A stretch of 64,000 nucleotides of DNA, from contig NZ_FYAU01000051.1 of NCBI RefSeq assembly GCF_900185725.1, positions 1 through 64,000 of the forward strand, written 5' to 3'. The position numbers and the translations under genes were made by a program. Below, one piece after another: positions 45,361 to 54,616 of this stretch (its first letter is position 1; every line of letters starts with the position of its first letter). Source of the DNA: Stappia sp. TSB10P1A (GTDB lineage Bacteria; Pseudomonadota; Alphaproteobacteria; Rhizobiales; Stappiaceae). The notes below the pieces were generated by a model that was given only the letters and a program-made list of their open reading frames with translations, did not search any database and was not told where the DNA came from.

Positions 45361-45558
45361 GCCGTCTTGGGAGCCGGCGCGCCGCTCCGGGCGATGGCAC
45401 AGGTTGCTCGCCTTCGGACAATTCCTCTTTGATTCCCCACCGTTCAGGTCGCATTATGCAGGCGTGTGCCGTGCACCCGCTGCCCCGCATGCCGGGCAGG
45501 AACACGAGTTTCGTTCGCTGTCATCAAGCTTTCATTTGCCGGCATTAGAAGGCGAAAC

Positions 45559-46029
45559 ATGGCGTTCAATTACAAAAAGAGCGTGACGTTTCGCCTGGCG
45601 CAAACCGCCAAGGCCCATCGTTCGCGCGCAGGCATCCACCTCTCCCGGATCGGTCTTCATCCGGGCCAGGAAGCTGTGCTCAAGATCCTGTCCGAAAACG
45701 ACGGACAGACCATGAGCCAGCTCGCGGCCGTGCTTTCGGTGCAGCCGCCGACGGTCACCAAGATGGTGACCCGGCTCTCGGCTCAGGGTTTCCTGCGCCG
45801 GGCGGCCTCGGAAACCGACGGGCGTCTTGCCCGCGTCTTCCTCACGGACGAGGGCAGGGCGCTGGTCGAGACGGTCGACCGGTCGTGGAAGCGGCTGGAA
45901 CGGGAGGCGCTTGCCGGCCTCGACGAGAAAGACCGCAAGAAGCTGCGCAAGCTGCTTCGGCAGGTGGAAAAGAACCTCGGCTCGCGCATGGTCGAAGAGG
46001 TCGACCTGGAACTCGACGAAGTCGATTGA
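45559..46029 (+). CDS. MarR-family transcriptional regulator
   Basis: 156 aa with the winged helix SQLAAVLSVQPPTVTKMVTRLSAQGFLRR and the wing SETDGRLARVFLTDEGRAL. A C-terminal Lys/Glu-rich helix follows for dimerisation. ATG 45559 has an AGAAGG site 8 nt upstream. It is an orphan between the reductase pair and a DMT transporter in the same direction, so either neighbour could be its target. Confidence 0.88.
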   Translation: MAFNYKKSVTFRLAQTAKAHRSRAGIHLSRIGLHPGQEAVLKILSENDGQTMSQLAAVLSVQPPTVTKMVTRLSAQGFLRRAASETDGRLARVFLTDEGRALVETVDRSWKRLEREALAGLDEKDRKKLRKLLRQVEKNLGSRMVEEVDLELDEVD

Positions 46030-46290
46030 CGTGCCTGCCGGATGGGTGTGGTTGCTCCTGTCGTCTCCGCCGGAGAGGACTTGCTGTCGTTCGGGCATCC
46101 GCCTCGCCGATCTGCGCCTGCCGGTCGGCCGGGTTGCTCTCAGCGCATAGCCGGTGTGCAATTCCGCGACATGACAAGTCGCAAGATTCCCTGATCTAGT
46201 CTAATTAATAGGACAAATGCACGATTCCGGTCGTGATCGATGGAGTGCGCCGACCGACGGCCCCTGTCGACAGGCGAGTGAGGGCACATC

Positions 46291-47232
46291 TTGGATTCCT
46301 TGCAGCGGGCGGCCAGCGGCTGGGCCCGGCTCATCCCCGAGCGTTTCGTCGGCATCGCGCTGATCTGTTTCGCCTTTCTGTGTTTCTCCTGCCTCGACAC
46401 GACGGCCAAGTATCTCGGCCAGTTTCTGCCGACGGAGCAGGTCGTGTGGATGCGTTTCATGACGCATATCCTCTATGGCGTCCTGCTGTTCCGCCTTTGG
46501 CGGATGCCGCAGGTGCTGCATACGCGCCGCTGGGGACTGCAGATCCTGCGAGCCCTGTGCCTGCTTGGATCGACCGCCTTCAACTTCTTCGCGATCCGCT
46601 ACATGCAATTGGCCGAGACGGTGTCGATCATGTTCGCAGCGCCGTTCGTGGTGACGGCGCTGGCCGGGCCGCTGCTCAACGAATGGGCCGGCCTGCGCCG
46701 CTGGATCGCGATCATCGTCGGCTTCATCGGCGTCCTGGTGGTCACCCGTCCGGGCTTCGGCGAGATGCACTGGGCAGCGCTGCTGTCGGTCTGCTCGATG
46801 CTCTGCTACGCGATCTACGTGCTGACGACGCGCATGCTGACCCAGACCGATTCGCCCGTCGGCATGCTGATGATCTCGGCCATTGTCGCGGCCGCGGCGA
46901 TCTCGCCCTTCGGCATTTCCGCGTGGCAGACCCCGTCGAGCGTCTGGCACTGGGTGTTGCTGCTGTCGACCGGCGCCCTTGGCGGCATCGGCCATTTTGC
47001 CCTGATCCGAGCGCATATGCTGGCGCCCGCCCCGGTGCTGGCGCCTTTCATGTACACGCAGATCCTCTGGATGGTCGCGCTCGGCTATCTCGTCTTCGCC
47101 GACGTTCCGACCGTCTACACGGTGACCGGCGCATCCATCGTCACCGCCTCCGGCCTCTACATCCTCTATCGCGAGCGCAAGATCTCCCGTGCCGAGGTCG
47201 CCGCCGAGGCGGCCTCGCAGGGGCGGGGGTAG
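46291..47232 (+). CDS. EamA/DMT-family transporter, copy 1
   Basis: 313 aa with ten predicted helices and two EamA repeats (first part ending RPGFGEMHW, second ending SGLYILYRERK). The start is TTG 46291, 10 nt after a GAGTGAGGG stretch; there is no ATG in a better position. The upstream 261 bp hold no gene but include an AT-rich patch near 46195-46215 that may be the promoter. Substrates are unknown. It resembles the DMT protein at 58861-59787. Confidence 0.82.
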   Translation: MDSLQRAASGWARLIPERFVGIALICFAFLCFSCLDTTAKYLGQFLPTEQVVWMRFMTHILYGVLLFRLWRMPQVLHTRRWGLQILRALCLLGSTAFNFFAIRYMQLAETVSIMFAAPFVVTALAGPLLNEWAGLRRWIAIIVGFIGVLVVTRPGFGEMHWAALLSVCSMLCYAIYVLTTRMLTQTDSPVGMLMISAIVAAAAISPFGISAWQTPSSVWHWVLLLSTGALGGIGHFALIRAHMLAPAPVLAPFMYTQILWMVALGYLVFADVPTVYTVTGASIVTASGLYILYRERKISRAEVAAEAASQGRG

Positions 47233-47265
47233 GACATCTTGTGCGGCGACCGGCGATGGGTAATC

Positions 47266-47281
47266 CTTCAATCGATTAAGG
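47266..47281. promoter_or_regulatory. LacI-type operator-like palindrome
   Basis: A centre AATCGATT (47270-47277) with an imperfect outer dyad (CTTC and AAGG) lies 35 bp before the LacI-family gene. A central CG and this half-site pattern are usual for LacI-family operators, so autoregulation is plausible. Confidence 0.5.
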
Positions 47282-47315
47282 TCGCCGTTCGGCGGCCCGA
47301 ACCGAGGGGCGGAGC

Positions 47316-48452
47316 GTGAGCGACAGATCTTCGGGACGCCGGGGCCGCCCGAGCGCAACGGTGGCAGTGGTGCCGGCCGGTGAGGACAGCGGCAGCGCGA
47401 TTCTGCCCGCCCCCGCGCGTACACTGGTGCGGCGAATCACACTGGGCGACATGGCGGCGGAGCTGAAGGTGTCGACGGCGACGGTCTCGCTGGCCCTGCG
47501 CAATTCGCCGCTGGTTGCCTCCGAGACGCGTGAGCGCATCAAGGCGCATGCCCGCAGCGTCGGCTATATCTACAACCGCTCGGCCGCTGCCCTGCGCACG
47601 GCGCGCTCCAACATGGTCGGGATTGCGGTTCACGACATCCTCAATCCCTATTTCGCCGAAGTCTTCCGGGCGCTGGAGGATGAACTCGGGCGCGAGCAGC
47701 AGGTCGTGCTGATCTGCAATCATCGCGACGACGTGCGCCGCCAGCGCGGCTTTGTCGACAGCCTGCTGCAACACCGTATCGACGGGCTGGTGCTGTGCGC
47801 GTCCGTCGACACCACCGCCGCCGAGATCAACCAGTTGGTGGAGACCGGCATTCCGGTGACGCTGATCTGCCGCGACGTCGAGGGCGCGCGTGCGCCGGTG
47901 GTGCGCGGCGACGACGTTGCCGGCGGGCGGATGCTGACCGAGCATCTGATCGCGCAAGGCCACGAGCGGATCGCGATGGTCGGTGGCAGGCGGCGCAGTT
48001 CGGCCGGGCGCGACCGCAATCTCGGCTGGCGACAGGCGCTGGAGGAAGCCGGACTCGATCCGGCGGCGCAGGTCGACATTCCCGAACTGATGACCCAGGC
48101 GGACGGCCGCGAGGCAGTGCCGGCGCTGCTTGCCGCCCGTCCGCAGCCGACCGCCGTGTTCGGTTTCAACGATCTGATCGCCTTCGGCCTTACGGCGGCG
48201 CTGAAGCGAAGCGGCGTCGAGCCGGGCACGGGCATGGCGATCGGCGGGTATGACGATACCGATGGCGCCGCCGGCGGCTCGCCGTCGCTGACATCGGTAT
48301 GCAACAACCCGGCCCGGATCGGCCGCGAGGCCGCCGGCCTGATCCTGCGCCAGATCGGCGGGGAGACGGTCGGCGACGAGCGCCGCCTGATCGAACCGAG
48401 CCTCACCGTCCGCGAGAGCACGCCGCCACCGCGCGGGGGCCGGTCCGGCTGA
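47316..48452 (+). CDS. LacI-family transcriptional regulator
   Basis: 378 aa. A basic N-terminal extension of about 40 residues precedes the LacI helix-turn-helix TLGDMAAELKVSTATVSLALRN and hinge. The periplasmic-binding-like effector domain includes VGIAVHDILNPYFAEVFRALED and FGFNDLIAFGLTAALKR. GTG 47316 follows GGGGCGGAG. It stands 47 bp before a 2-hydroxyacid dehydrogenase gene and may regulate it in response to a sugar acid. Confidence 0.88.
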   Translation: MSDRSSGRRGRPSATVAVVPAGEDSGSAILPAPARTLVRRITLGDMAAELKVSTATVSLALRNSPLVASETRERIKAHARSVGYIYNRSAAALRTARSNMVGIAVHDILNPYFAEVFRALEDELGREQQVVLICNHRDDVRRQRGFVDSLLQHRIDGLVLCASVDTTAAEINQLVETGIPVTLICRDVEGARAPVVRGDDVAGGRMLTEHLIAQGHERIAMVGGRRRSSAGRDRNLGWRQALEEAGLDPAAQVDIPELMTQADGREAVPALLAARPQPTAVFGFNDLIAFGLTAALKRSGVEPGTGMAIGGYDDTDGAAGGSPSLTSVCNNPARIGREAAGLILRQIGGETVGDERRLIEPSLTVRESTPPPRGGRSG

Positions 48453-48499
48453 CCATATCCACCATCCGTCACATGCAATCTGACAGGGAGAGAGACACA

Positions 48500-49468
48500 A
48501 TGGCGCTGGCCGAAATCCTCATGCTCGGGCGGATGCTGCCGCTCGTGGAGACGAGCCTCGACAGGCACTTCACCGTCCACCGGGTGGCGGCGGGCGATGT
48601 CGCGGACCTGCCCGAGGATCTCTGCGCCCGGGTGCAGGCGGTGGCGGGCGGGGCACATGTGCCCGTCAATGCCGCGCTGATCGACCGCCTGCCGGCGCTG
48701 GAGATCGTCGCCAATTTCGGTGTCGGCTACGATTCCGTCGATGCTCGCCATTGCGCGACGAAGGGCATCTGCGTCACCAATACCCCCGACGTGCTGAGCG
48801 AGGAGGTTGCCGATACGGCGATGGCGCTGCTGCTGATGGCGGCGCGCGAACTGCCGGCGGCCGAGCGCTATCTGCGCGCTGGCCAATGGGTCGCCAAGGG
48901 TCCCTATCCGCTGACCCGCGCCACGCTGCGCGGGCGCAAGCTCGGCATCCTCGGCCTTGGCCGCATCGGCAAGGCGATTGCCGTGCGGGCCGAGGCGTTC
49001 GGGCTCGAGATCCACTATCACGGGCGCTCGCGCCAGCCGGACGTTGCCTATCACTATCACGAGACGCTGCTGGGCATGGCCGAAGCCTGCGACACGTTGA
49101 TGGTCGTGGCGCCCGGCGGCGCCGCAACGCGGGGCATCGTCAACGCCGAGGTGCTGAAGGCGCTGGGCTCCGAGGGCATCGTCGTGAACATCGGCCGCGG
49201 CACGGTCATCGACGAGCCGGCGCTGGTCGCGGCCCTGCAGGATGGCACCATCCTGTCTGCCGGCCTCGACGTGTTCGAGGACGAGCCGCGGGTGCCGCAG
49301 GCGCTCATCGACATGGAGCATGTCGTCCTGCTGCCGCATGTCGGATCTGCCTCGCAGCACACCCGCAACGCCATGGGGCAACTCGTCGTCGACAACCTTC
49401 TGTCCTGGTTCCGGGACGGCAAGCCGGTTACGCCCGTCGCCGAGACGCCTTTCGCCAGAAAGGTTTAA
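48500..49468 (+). CDS. D-isomer 2-hydroxyacid dehydrogenase
   Basis: 322 aa NAD(P)-dependent reductase of the GhrB/PdxB superfamily. The nucleotide loop is LGILGLGRIGKAIA. Catalytic Arg is in VNIGRGTVID, Glu in LDVFEDEP and His in LLPHVGSAS. ATG 48500 has an AGGGAG site. Likely substrates are glyoxylate, hydroxypyruvate or a sugar-derived 2-keto acid. It probably forms a unit with the LacI regulator. Confidence 0.9.
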   Translation: MALAEILMLGRMLPLVETSLDRHFTVHRVAAGDVADLPEDLCARVQAVAGGAHVPVNAALIDRLPALEIVANFGVGYDSVDARHCATKGICVTNTPDVLSEEVADTAMALLLMAARELPAAERYLRAGQWVAKGPYPLTRATLRGRKLGILGLGRIGKAIAVRAEAFGLEIHYHGRSRQPDVAYHYHETLLGMAEACDTLMVVAPGGAATRGIVNAEVLKALGSEGIVVNIGRGTVIDEPALVAALQDGTILSAGLDVFEDEPRVPQALIDMEHVVLLPHVGSASQHTRNAMGQLVVDNLLSWFRDGKPVTPVAETPFARKV

Positions 49469-49474
49469 TCAAGC

Positions 49475-49489
49475 TTAACGAAGCGTTAA
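49475..49489. promoter_or_regulatory. CtrA-box-like site TTAA-N7-TTAA
   Basis: TTAA-CGAAGCG-TTAA is an exact match to the CtrA consensus spacing and is also a perfect inverted repeat (TTAACG/CGTTAA). A third TTAA lies at 49465-49468. It sits between the hydroxyacid dehydrogenase and the protease-inhibitor gene, 126 bp before the latter. CtrA is the alphaproteobacterial cell-cycle and motility regulator. Functional use is not shown. Confidence 0.5.
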
Positions 49490-49614
49490 TCGGTTCAGTC
49501 GATCCTGTTCGTGTCGTGGTCGGGTGTGGTGGTCCGGATGGTACCGGTTTCCCCTCCGCGCCCCGGCTCTCCCGGATGCGCCACTTGCGCAAGGTCAGGA
49601 ACAGGATCGGGATC

Positions 49615-50055
49615 ATGGCGCTTTACATGCAACGGATCGGCGTTCTCGTCGCCGTCACGCTGTTCTCGCTGGTGTTCTTCGGCACCGGCCTGACGGGCGC
49701 GCAGCCGGTCGAGGCGCGCGTCGCCGGACAATGGCAGCTCATCGACGAGGTGTCGGGTGCGGTGTGCCGGCTTCATCTCAAGGCGGAGGAGGCAGGTGGC
49801 GCGTTTCCGCGCGATGCCTTCCGGGCCGACATGACCTCCTGCACGAGCCCGGTAGGGGGCGAGCTGCCGCAGCTTGGCTGGCGTGTGCCGCCGGAGGGCG
49901 GCATCGAGTTCGTCCTTGCCAATGGCAGCGTGCTCGCCGCCTTCGATGTGGGGGAGAGCGAGGGGCTCGCCTCGGTGGCGCCGGCCGGCGCCTTCCTGCT
50001 GCTGGTGCCCGAGCGGGCAGTGGCGCTGTCGGCGCTCATTCCGACAGCGCATTGA
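49615..50055 (+). CDS. AprI/Inh-type metalloprotease inhibitor, exported
   Basis: 146 aa with a signal peptide (about residues 8-30, ending QPVEA). The mature domain has VAGQWQLIDEVSGAVCRLHL and the second cysteine in MTSCTSP, giving the single disulfide and eight-stranded barrel of the Inh family. The family binds secreted serralysin-type proteases. No such protease is in the window. ATG 49615 follows AGGATCGGG. Confidence 0.75.
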   Translation: MALYMQRIGVLVAVTLFSLVFFGTGLTGAQPVEARVAGQWQLIDEVSGAVCRLHLKAEEAGGAFPRDAFRADMTSCTSPVGGELPQLGWRVPPEGGIEFVLANGSVLAAFDVGESEGLASVAPAGAFLLLVPERAVALSALIPTAH

Positions 50056-50073
50056 TCCGGCTCGCCTGGAGCT

Positions 50074-51252
50074 TTACCTGGCTCCGTTCGACAGGAACTC
50101 GTCCATGCGCTTCAGCGCGCGGGCGATGTTTTCGGCCGAATTGGCGTAGGACAGGCGGATATAACCCTCGCCAAGAATGCCGAAATCCGGTCCGCCGATC
50201 GTGGCAACACCGGTCTCCTCCAGCAGGGCGCTGGCCAGCGGCTTCGCCTTCCAGCCGGTCGCGGATATGTTGGGGAAGGCATAGAAGGCGCCCATCGGCG
50301 TGCGTGCGCTGACGCCGGGAAGGGCGTTCAGCCCGTCCACCACCAGCTTCCGGCGCTTGTCGAACTCGCGCATCATCTCGGCGACCGCGTCCTGCGGGCC
50401 TTCCAGCGCGGCAAGGCCGGCATACTGGGCCGGTGCGTTGACGCAGGACCAGCAGTTGACCGCCAGCTTGCGCGCCTTGTCGATCAGCGCCTGCGGCCAC
50501 ACCGCGTAGCCCATCCGCCAGCCGGTCATGGCATAGGTCTTCGACCAGCCGTCGAGCAGGATCAGCCGGTCGCGGATCGCCTCGAATTCCAGCAGCGAGG
50601 TGTGGACCGCCCCGTCATAGGTCATCTGGCCGTAGATCTCGTCCGACAGGATGGCAATGTCGGGCCGGTCCGCGAGCCCGGCCACCAGCTTCTCGATCTC
50701 GGCGCGCGGCGTCACGCCGCCGGTCGGGTTGGCGGGCGAGTTGAGGATGATCAGCCGGGTCTTCGGCGTCAGCAGGCCGAGCGTTTCCTCGGCCGAGAAG
50801 GCGAAATCGTTCTCTTCGCGGATCGGCACCGGCACCGGCGTCGCGCCGGTGAACTCGATCATCGAACGATAGATCGGGAAGCCGGGATCGGGGTAGAGGA
50901 TCTCGGCGCCCGGCTCGCCGAACATCAGGATCGCCATGAACATGGTGACCTTGCCGCCCGGCACGACGACGATCCTGTCGGGGTCGACCGCGACACCGGT
51001 GCGCTTCTCGACATCGGCGGCGACGGCTTCGCGCAGGGGCAGGATGCCGGTCGCCGGCGTATAGCCGTGATGGCCGTCGCGCAGCGCCTTCACCGCGGCT
51101 TCGACAATATGGTCCGGCGTGCGGAAATCGGGTTGGCCGATGCCCAGATTGATGATGTCCTTGCCCGTGCGGGCGAGTTCGGTGGCGCGCGCCAGCACGG
51201 CGAAGGCGTTTTCCTCGCCGATCCTGTTGAAGCCTTCGATGGTTTTCAGCAT
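50074..51252 (-). CDS. Class I/II pyridoxal-phosphate aminotransferase
   Basis: 392 aa. The PLP lysine is in DGWSKTYAMTGWRMGY. The substrate Arg is expected in the C-terminal YIRLSYAN segment, and ILNSPANPTGGV and LSDEIYGQM are the cofactor-binding motifs. ATG 51252 has a GGGAGGA site. It resembles aspartate/aromatic aminotransferases of the AspC-like 1-gamma group; the amino acid cannot be called. It is convergent with the protease inhibitor across 18 bp. Confidence 0.88.
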   Translation of the reverse strand: MLKTIEGFNRIGEENAFAVLARATELARTGKDIINLGIGQPDFRTPDHIVEAAVKALRDGHHGYTPATGILPLREAVAADVEKRTGVAVDPDRIVVVPGGKVTMFMAILMFGEPGAEILYPDPGFPIYRSMIEFTGATPVPVPIREENDFAFSAEETLGLLTPKTRLIILNSPANPTGGVTPRAEIEKLVAGLADRPDIAILSDEIYGQMTYDGAVHTSLLEFEAIRDRLILLDGWSKTYAMTGWRMGYAVWPQALIDKARKLAVNCWSCVNAPAQYAGLAALEGPQDAVAEMMREFDKRRKLVVDGLNALPGVSARTPMGAFYAFPNISATGWKAKPLASALLEETGVATIGGPDFGILGEGYIRLSYANSAENIARALKRMDEFLSNGAR

Positions 51253-51400
51253 GGGTCCTCCCGGTGCCGCGCGGCAATATCGCCACGTGGCATGGTCATG
51301 ATAGGGTTGTCGAGGCCCTTGATATCGTGGGCTCTGCCCTCGTGGAAGGGGATTGGCGGCGGGCAGGGTCGACCGTCTCATGGGATTTTCGGAGTTATAA

Positions 51401-51859
51401 GTGAGCAACGTCGCGCATCTGAACACACCCGTCGGCCTGCTCGAAATCGAGGCGGAGCGCGACGCCATTGTGCGCGTCGGCTGGGGGCGCCGGCGCGATC
51501 CCTCACCGACGCGGCTGCTGGAGGAGGCGCTGGATCAGCTTCGCCGGTATTTCGAGGGCAGCCTGACGCGGTTCGACCTGCCGCTGGCGCCCGCCGGCAA
51601 TGATTTCCAGCAGGCGGTGTTTCGCGAGCTGCTGGCCATTCCCTATGGCGAAACGCGCAGCTATGGCGATCTGGCGGCCCGGCTGTCCACCTATGGACAG
51701 CCGGTCGGCCAGGCCTGCGGCGCCAACCCGATCCCGGTGATCATTCCCTGCCACCGGGTGCTGTCGGCCAGCGGGCTCGGCGGCTATTCGGGTGAGGGCG
51801 GCAGCGAGACCAAGATCGCTCTTCTCAAACTCGAGGGCGGGTTTCCCTTCCTGCTGTAG
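51401..51859 (+). CDS. ogt: Methylated-DNA--protein-cysteine methyltransferase (Ogt)
   Basis: 152 aa suicide DNA-repair protein that removes O6-alkyl groups. The active-site motif IPCHRVL is present, with the recognition helix YGETRSYGDLAARL and the C-terminal GGYSGEGG loop. The N-terminal domain is short, as in the smaller Ogt-type proteins. GTG 51401 has a GGAG site 7 nt upstream. It is monocistronic and divergent from the aminotransferase. Confidence 0.92.
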   Translation: MSNVAHLNTPVGLLEIEAERDAIVRVGWGRRRDPSPTRLLEEALDQLRRYFEGSLTRFDLPLAPAGNDFQQAVFRELLAIPYGETRSYGDLAARLSTYGQPVGQACGANPIPVIIPCHRVLSASGLGGYSGEGGSETKIALLKLEGGFPFLL

Positions 51860-52003
51860 CCGTCTGCGGAGCGGTGTTGCGCGCCGCGCTTTGCCAAGGC
51901 GCGGAAAATTCGCTACTGCGATGGGTAACGCACCCCATATTCACGGGAACGCGCGGCAGGCGATCCTCGCCGGGCCGCGCCCAAGTCAGACATAGGCAAG
52001 CCC

Positions 52004-53083
52004 ATGACCCTATCCCAGGACAGCAAGATCCCCGTTACCGTGCTGACGGGCTATCTCGGCGCCGGCAAGACGACGCTGCTCAACCGTATTCTCAGCGAGA
52101 ACCACGGCACCCGCTATGCGGTGATCGTCAACGAGTTCGGCGAGATCGGCATCGACAACGAGTTGCTCGTCGAATCCGACGAGGAAATCTTCGAGATGAA
52201 CAACGGCTGCATCTGCTGCACCGTGCGCGGCGACCTGATCCGCACCGTCGAGAACCTGATGAAGCGCAAGGGCAGCTTCGACGCCATCGTGGTCGAGACC
52301 ACCGGCGTTGCCGATCCGGCCCCGGTCGCGCAGACCTTCTTCATGGACGAGGATGTACGCGCCAAGGCCAAGCTCGACGCGGTCGTCACCGTCGTCGACT
52401 GCCGCCACGTGCTGCAGCGGCTGGCCGACACGGAGGAGGCCGAGGACCAGATCGCCTTTGCCGACGTCATCCTGCTCAACAAGACCGACCTGGTGACCGC
52501 CGACGAGTTGAAGGCGGTGGAGAGCCGCATCCAGTCGATCAACCCGTATGCCAAGCTGATCCGCAGCGAGCGCTGCGCGGTGCCCCTGGACGAGGTGCTG
52601 AACCGGGGCGCCTTCGACCTGGAGCGGATCCTGTCGCTCGATCCGCATTTCCTGGAGGAGGCGGAGCACACGCATGAATGCGGGCCGGACTGCGACCACG
52701 ACCATCACCATCACGACGGCCATGACCATGACCATGACCACGATCACGGCCATGGTCATCACCACCATCATCACGACCATGACGCGCCGCATTCGGTGAA
52801 GAGCGTGTCGATGACGGCGGGAGAACTCGATCCGCAGGTCTTCTTCCGCTGGATCGGCGACATGACGCAGGTCAACGGGCCGAACATCCTGCGCCTCAAG
52901 GGCATCATCGCCTTCCGGGATGACCCGCAGCGTTATGTGGTGCAGGGCGTCCACATGATCCTGGAAGGCGACCATCAGCGCGACTGGAAGGACGGGGAGC
53001 CGCGCCTCAGCCGGCTGGTGGTAATCGGTCGAGAGCTCGATTTCGATGCGCTCGAGATCGCCTTCAAGGCCTGCGAGGCCTGA
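52004..53083 (+). CDS. CobW/COG0523 G3E GTPase with His-rich linker
   Basis: 359 aa metal-handling GTPase. Walker A is GYLGAGKTT, the metal site is NGCICC, and the nucleotide motifs VETTGVADP and NKTD are present. A CobW C-terminal domain follows. Between the domains (about residues 229-263) is a dense His/Asp tract after CGPDC, suited to binding several Zn, Co or Ni ions. I saw no Zur-type palindrome upstream. The next two genes follow closely in the same direction. Confidence 0.93.
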   Translation: MTLSQDSKIPVTVLTGYLGAGKTTLLNRILSENHGTRYAVIVNEFGEIGIDNELLVESDEEIFEMNNGCICCTVRGDLIRTVENLMKRKGSFDAIVVETTGVADPAPVAQTFFMDEDVRAKAKLDAVVTVVDCRHVLQRLADTEEAEDQIAFADVILLNKTDLVTADELKAVESRIQSINPYAKLIRSERCAVPLDEVLNRGAFDLERILSLDPHFLEEAEHTHECGPDCDHDHHHHDGHDHDHDHDHGHGHHHHHHDHDAPHSVKSVSMTAGELDPQVFFRWIGDMTQVNGPNILRLKGIIAFRDDPQRYVVQGVHMILEGDHQRDWKDGEPRLSRLVVIGRELDFDALEIAFKACEA

Positions 53084-53088
53084 GCGAC

Positions 53089-54063
53089 ATGGTCTCGGTC
53101 GCTCCGCTTGACCTGAGCGGTTTCGTCGTGGCGGCTGCCTTCCTCAAGGGGCAGCCGGCCTTTGCCTCCGGCGATGGTGCCGTCCTTCTTCTCACCGATG
53201 CGGGCGAGCGTCGCATTCGCCTCCATGACGGCGGCTTGCTCGTCGCCTGCCGGACGCTGGAGGGCGATGCGCTGCTCTCCGGCGGTGACGACGGCACGGT
53301 GCGCCGGCTCGGCGCCGATGGCACTGTCGAGACGCTCGCCGAGATGCCGCGCAAATGGATCGACCTGCTTGCCGCCGGGCCGCAGGGCAGCCTCGCCTTC
53401 GGCTCGGGACGCAGTGCCATGGTTCGGCAGGCCGACGGCAGCGTGAAGGACTTTTCGCAAGCCCGCGCAGTCGGCGGGCTCGCCTTCGCGCCCAAGGGAC
53501 TGCGGCTCGCCATCGCCCGATATGACGGGGCAACGCTGCAATTCGTCAACACCGCCGCCGCACCTCAGCAGCTTGAGTGGAAGGGCGCGCACAAGGACGT
53601 CACATTCTCGCCGGACGGAAAGTATCTGGTGACGACCATGCAGGAGAACGCGCTGCATGGCTGGCGCCTCTCCGACGGGCAGGACATGCGGATGACCGGA
53701 TATCCCGGAAAGGTCCGTTCGATGAGCTGGTCGGCCAAGGGACGGTATCTTGCGACCTCCGGCGCCAATGCCGCGATCCTGTGGCCCTTCTTCGGCAAGA
53801 GCGGGCCGATGGGCCAGCAGCCGCTGCAACTTGGGGCTCGTGGCGACCAGATGGTGACGCGGGTCGCCTGCCATCCGGATGAGGATGTGGTGGCGATCGG
53901 CTATCAGGACGGGCTGGTGCTCTTTGCCCGGTTCTCCGACGGCGAGGAGTTGCTGGCCCGGCGACCGGGGGCGGGGGCGGTGAGCGCGCTGGCCTGGGAC
54001 GACGGCGGCACGCGGCTTGCCTTCGGCACGGAGGCGGGAGAAGCGGGATTGATCTCGCTTTAG
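53089..54063 (+). CDS. WD40-repeat protein, partner of CobW
   Basis: 324 aa predicted seven-bladed propeller without signal peptide. Weak WD-type repeats run through the chain (GGDDGTVRRLG, TFSPDGKYLVTT, SWSAKGRYLATSGAN, AWDDGGTRLAFG). It starts 5 bp after the cobW-like stop. This WD40 gene recurs next to COG0523 genes in alphaproteobacteria, from memory, which supports a joint role. The function is unknown; a scaffold for the GTPase and its target is a guess. Confidence 0.8.
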   Translation: MVSVAPLDLSGFVVAAAFLKGQPAFASGDGAVLLLTDAGERRIRLHDGGLLVACRTLEGDALLSGGDDGTVRRLGADGTVETLAEMPRKWIDLLAAGPQGSLAFGSGRSAMVRQADGSVKDFSQARAVGGLAFAPKGLRLAIARYDGATLQFVNTAAAPQQLEWKGAHKDVTFSPDGKYLVTTMQENALHGWRLSDGQDMRMTGYPGKVRSMSWSAKGRYLATSGANAAILWPFFGKSGPMGQQPLQLGARGDQMVTRVACHPDEDVVAIGYQDGLVLFARFSDGEELLARRPGAGAVSALAWDDGGTRLAFGTEAGEAGLISL

Positions 54064-54088
54064 GCGCAACGCAAGGGAGGGTCGGGAG

Positions 54089-54586
54089 ATGATCGCTCGC
54101 ACCATGGCGCTGGCCGCCGCGCTTCTTGGCGGCGTCACCACGTCCCAGCTTCCCGAGTTTGCCCAGCAATACCGCCAGCGTCTTGGCGGGGCCATCGATG
54201 CCCTGACCCAGGTGGTCGAGGAGTTTCGCGCCGACGCCGCGGCTCATGGCCTGACGGTGGGCGCGGCCATCGACAGGCTGGAGGGCTCCGCCGACCGGCT
54301 CGTCGCTGCCCAGGGCGAGCGGGCGCAGCGGGCACTTGACCGTCTCGATGGACTGAGGCGGCAGCAGGACGCCTTTCGCGAGGCGGGGCCGTTCGGCCGG
54401 CTCATCGTGATGGCCCGCGATCTCGATCCGCAGATTGCCAGCCGCGCCTTCGAGGATTTCGAGCCGGCGGTGCCGGCGACGATAGAGGGCGCGGTGGCCG
54501 CCGGTGGCGGTTTCCTGTCGGTGCTGTTCGGCGCCGGCCTCATCGGCCGGGCGGCGCGGCGGTTTCGCCGCCGGCGGAATGCCTGA
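54089..54586 (+). CDS. DUF2937-like small membrane protein
   Basis: 165 aa. An N-terminal hydrophobic segment is followed by SQLPEFAQQYRQRLGGAIDALTQVVEEFR, then a long amphipathic coiled-coil-like region. A C-terminal glycine-rich helix (AGGGFLSVLFGAGLIGRA) and basic tail end the protein. This layout fits DUF2937, whose function is unknown. GGGAGGGTCGGGAG precedes the ATG. It is 25 bp after the WD40 gene, so it may be co-transcribed. Confidence 0.72.
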   Translation: MIARTMALAAALLGGVTTSQLPEFAQQYRQRLGGAIDALTQVVEEFRADAAAHGLTVGAAIDRLEGSADRLVAAQGERAQRALDRLDGLRRQQDAFREAGPFGRLIVMARDLDPQIASRAFEDFEPAVPATIEGAVAAGGGFLSVLFGAGLIGRAARRFRRRRNA

Positions 54587-54616
54587 CGCAAGCGCGCGGG
54601 CAGAAGAGGGGACAGC

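Noticed and set aside
51860-52003. Zur box or cobalamin riboswitch before the CobW gene
   Set aside because: No matching AT-rich palindrome or conserved cobalamin-box sequence is visible in this 144-bp gap.
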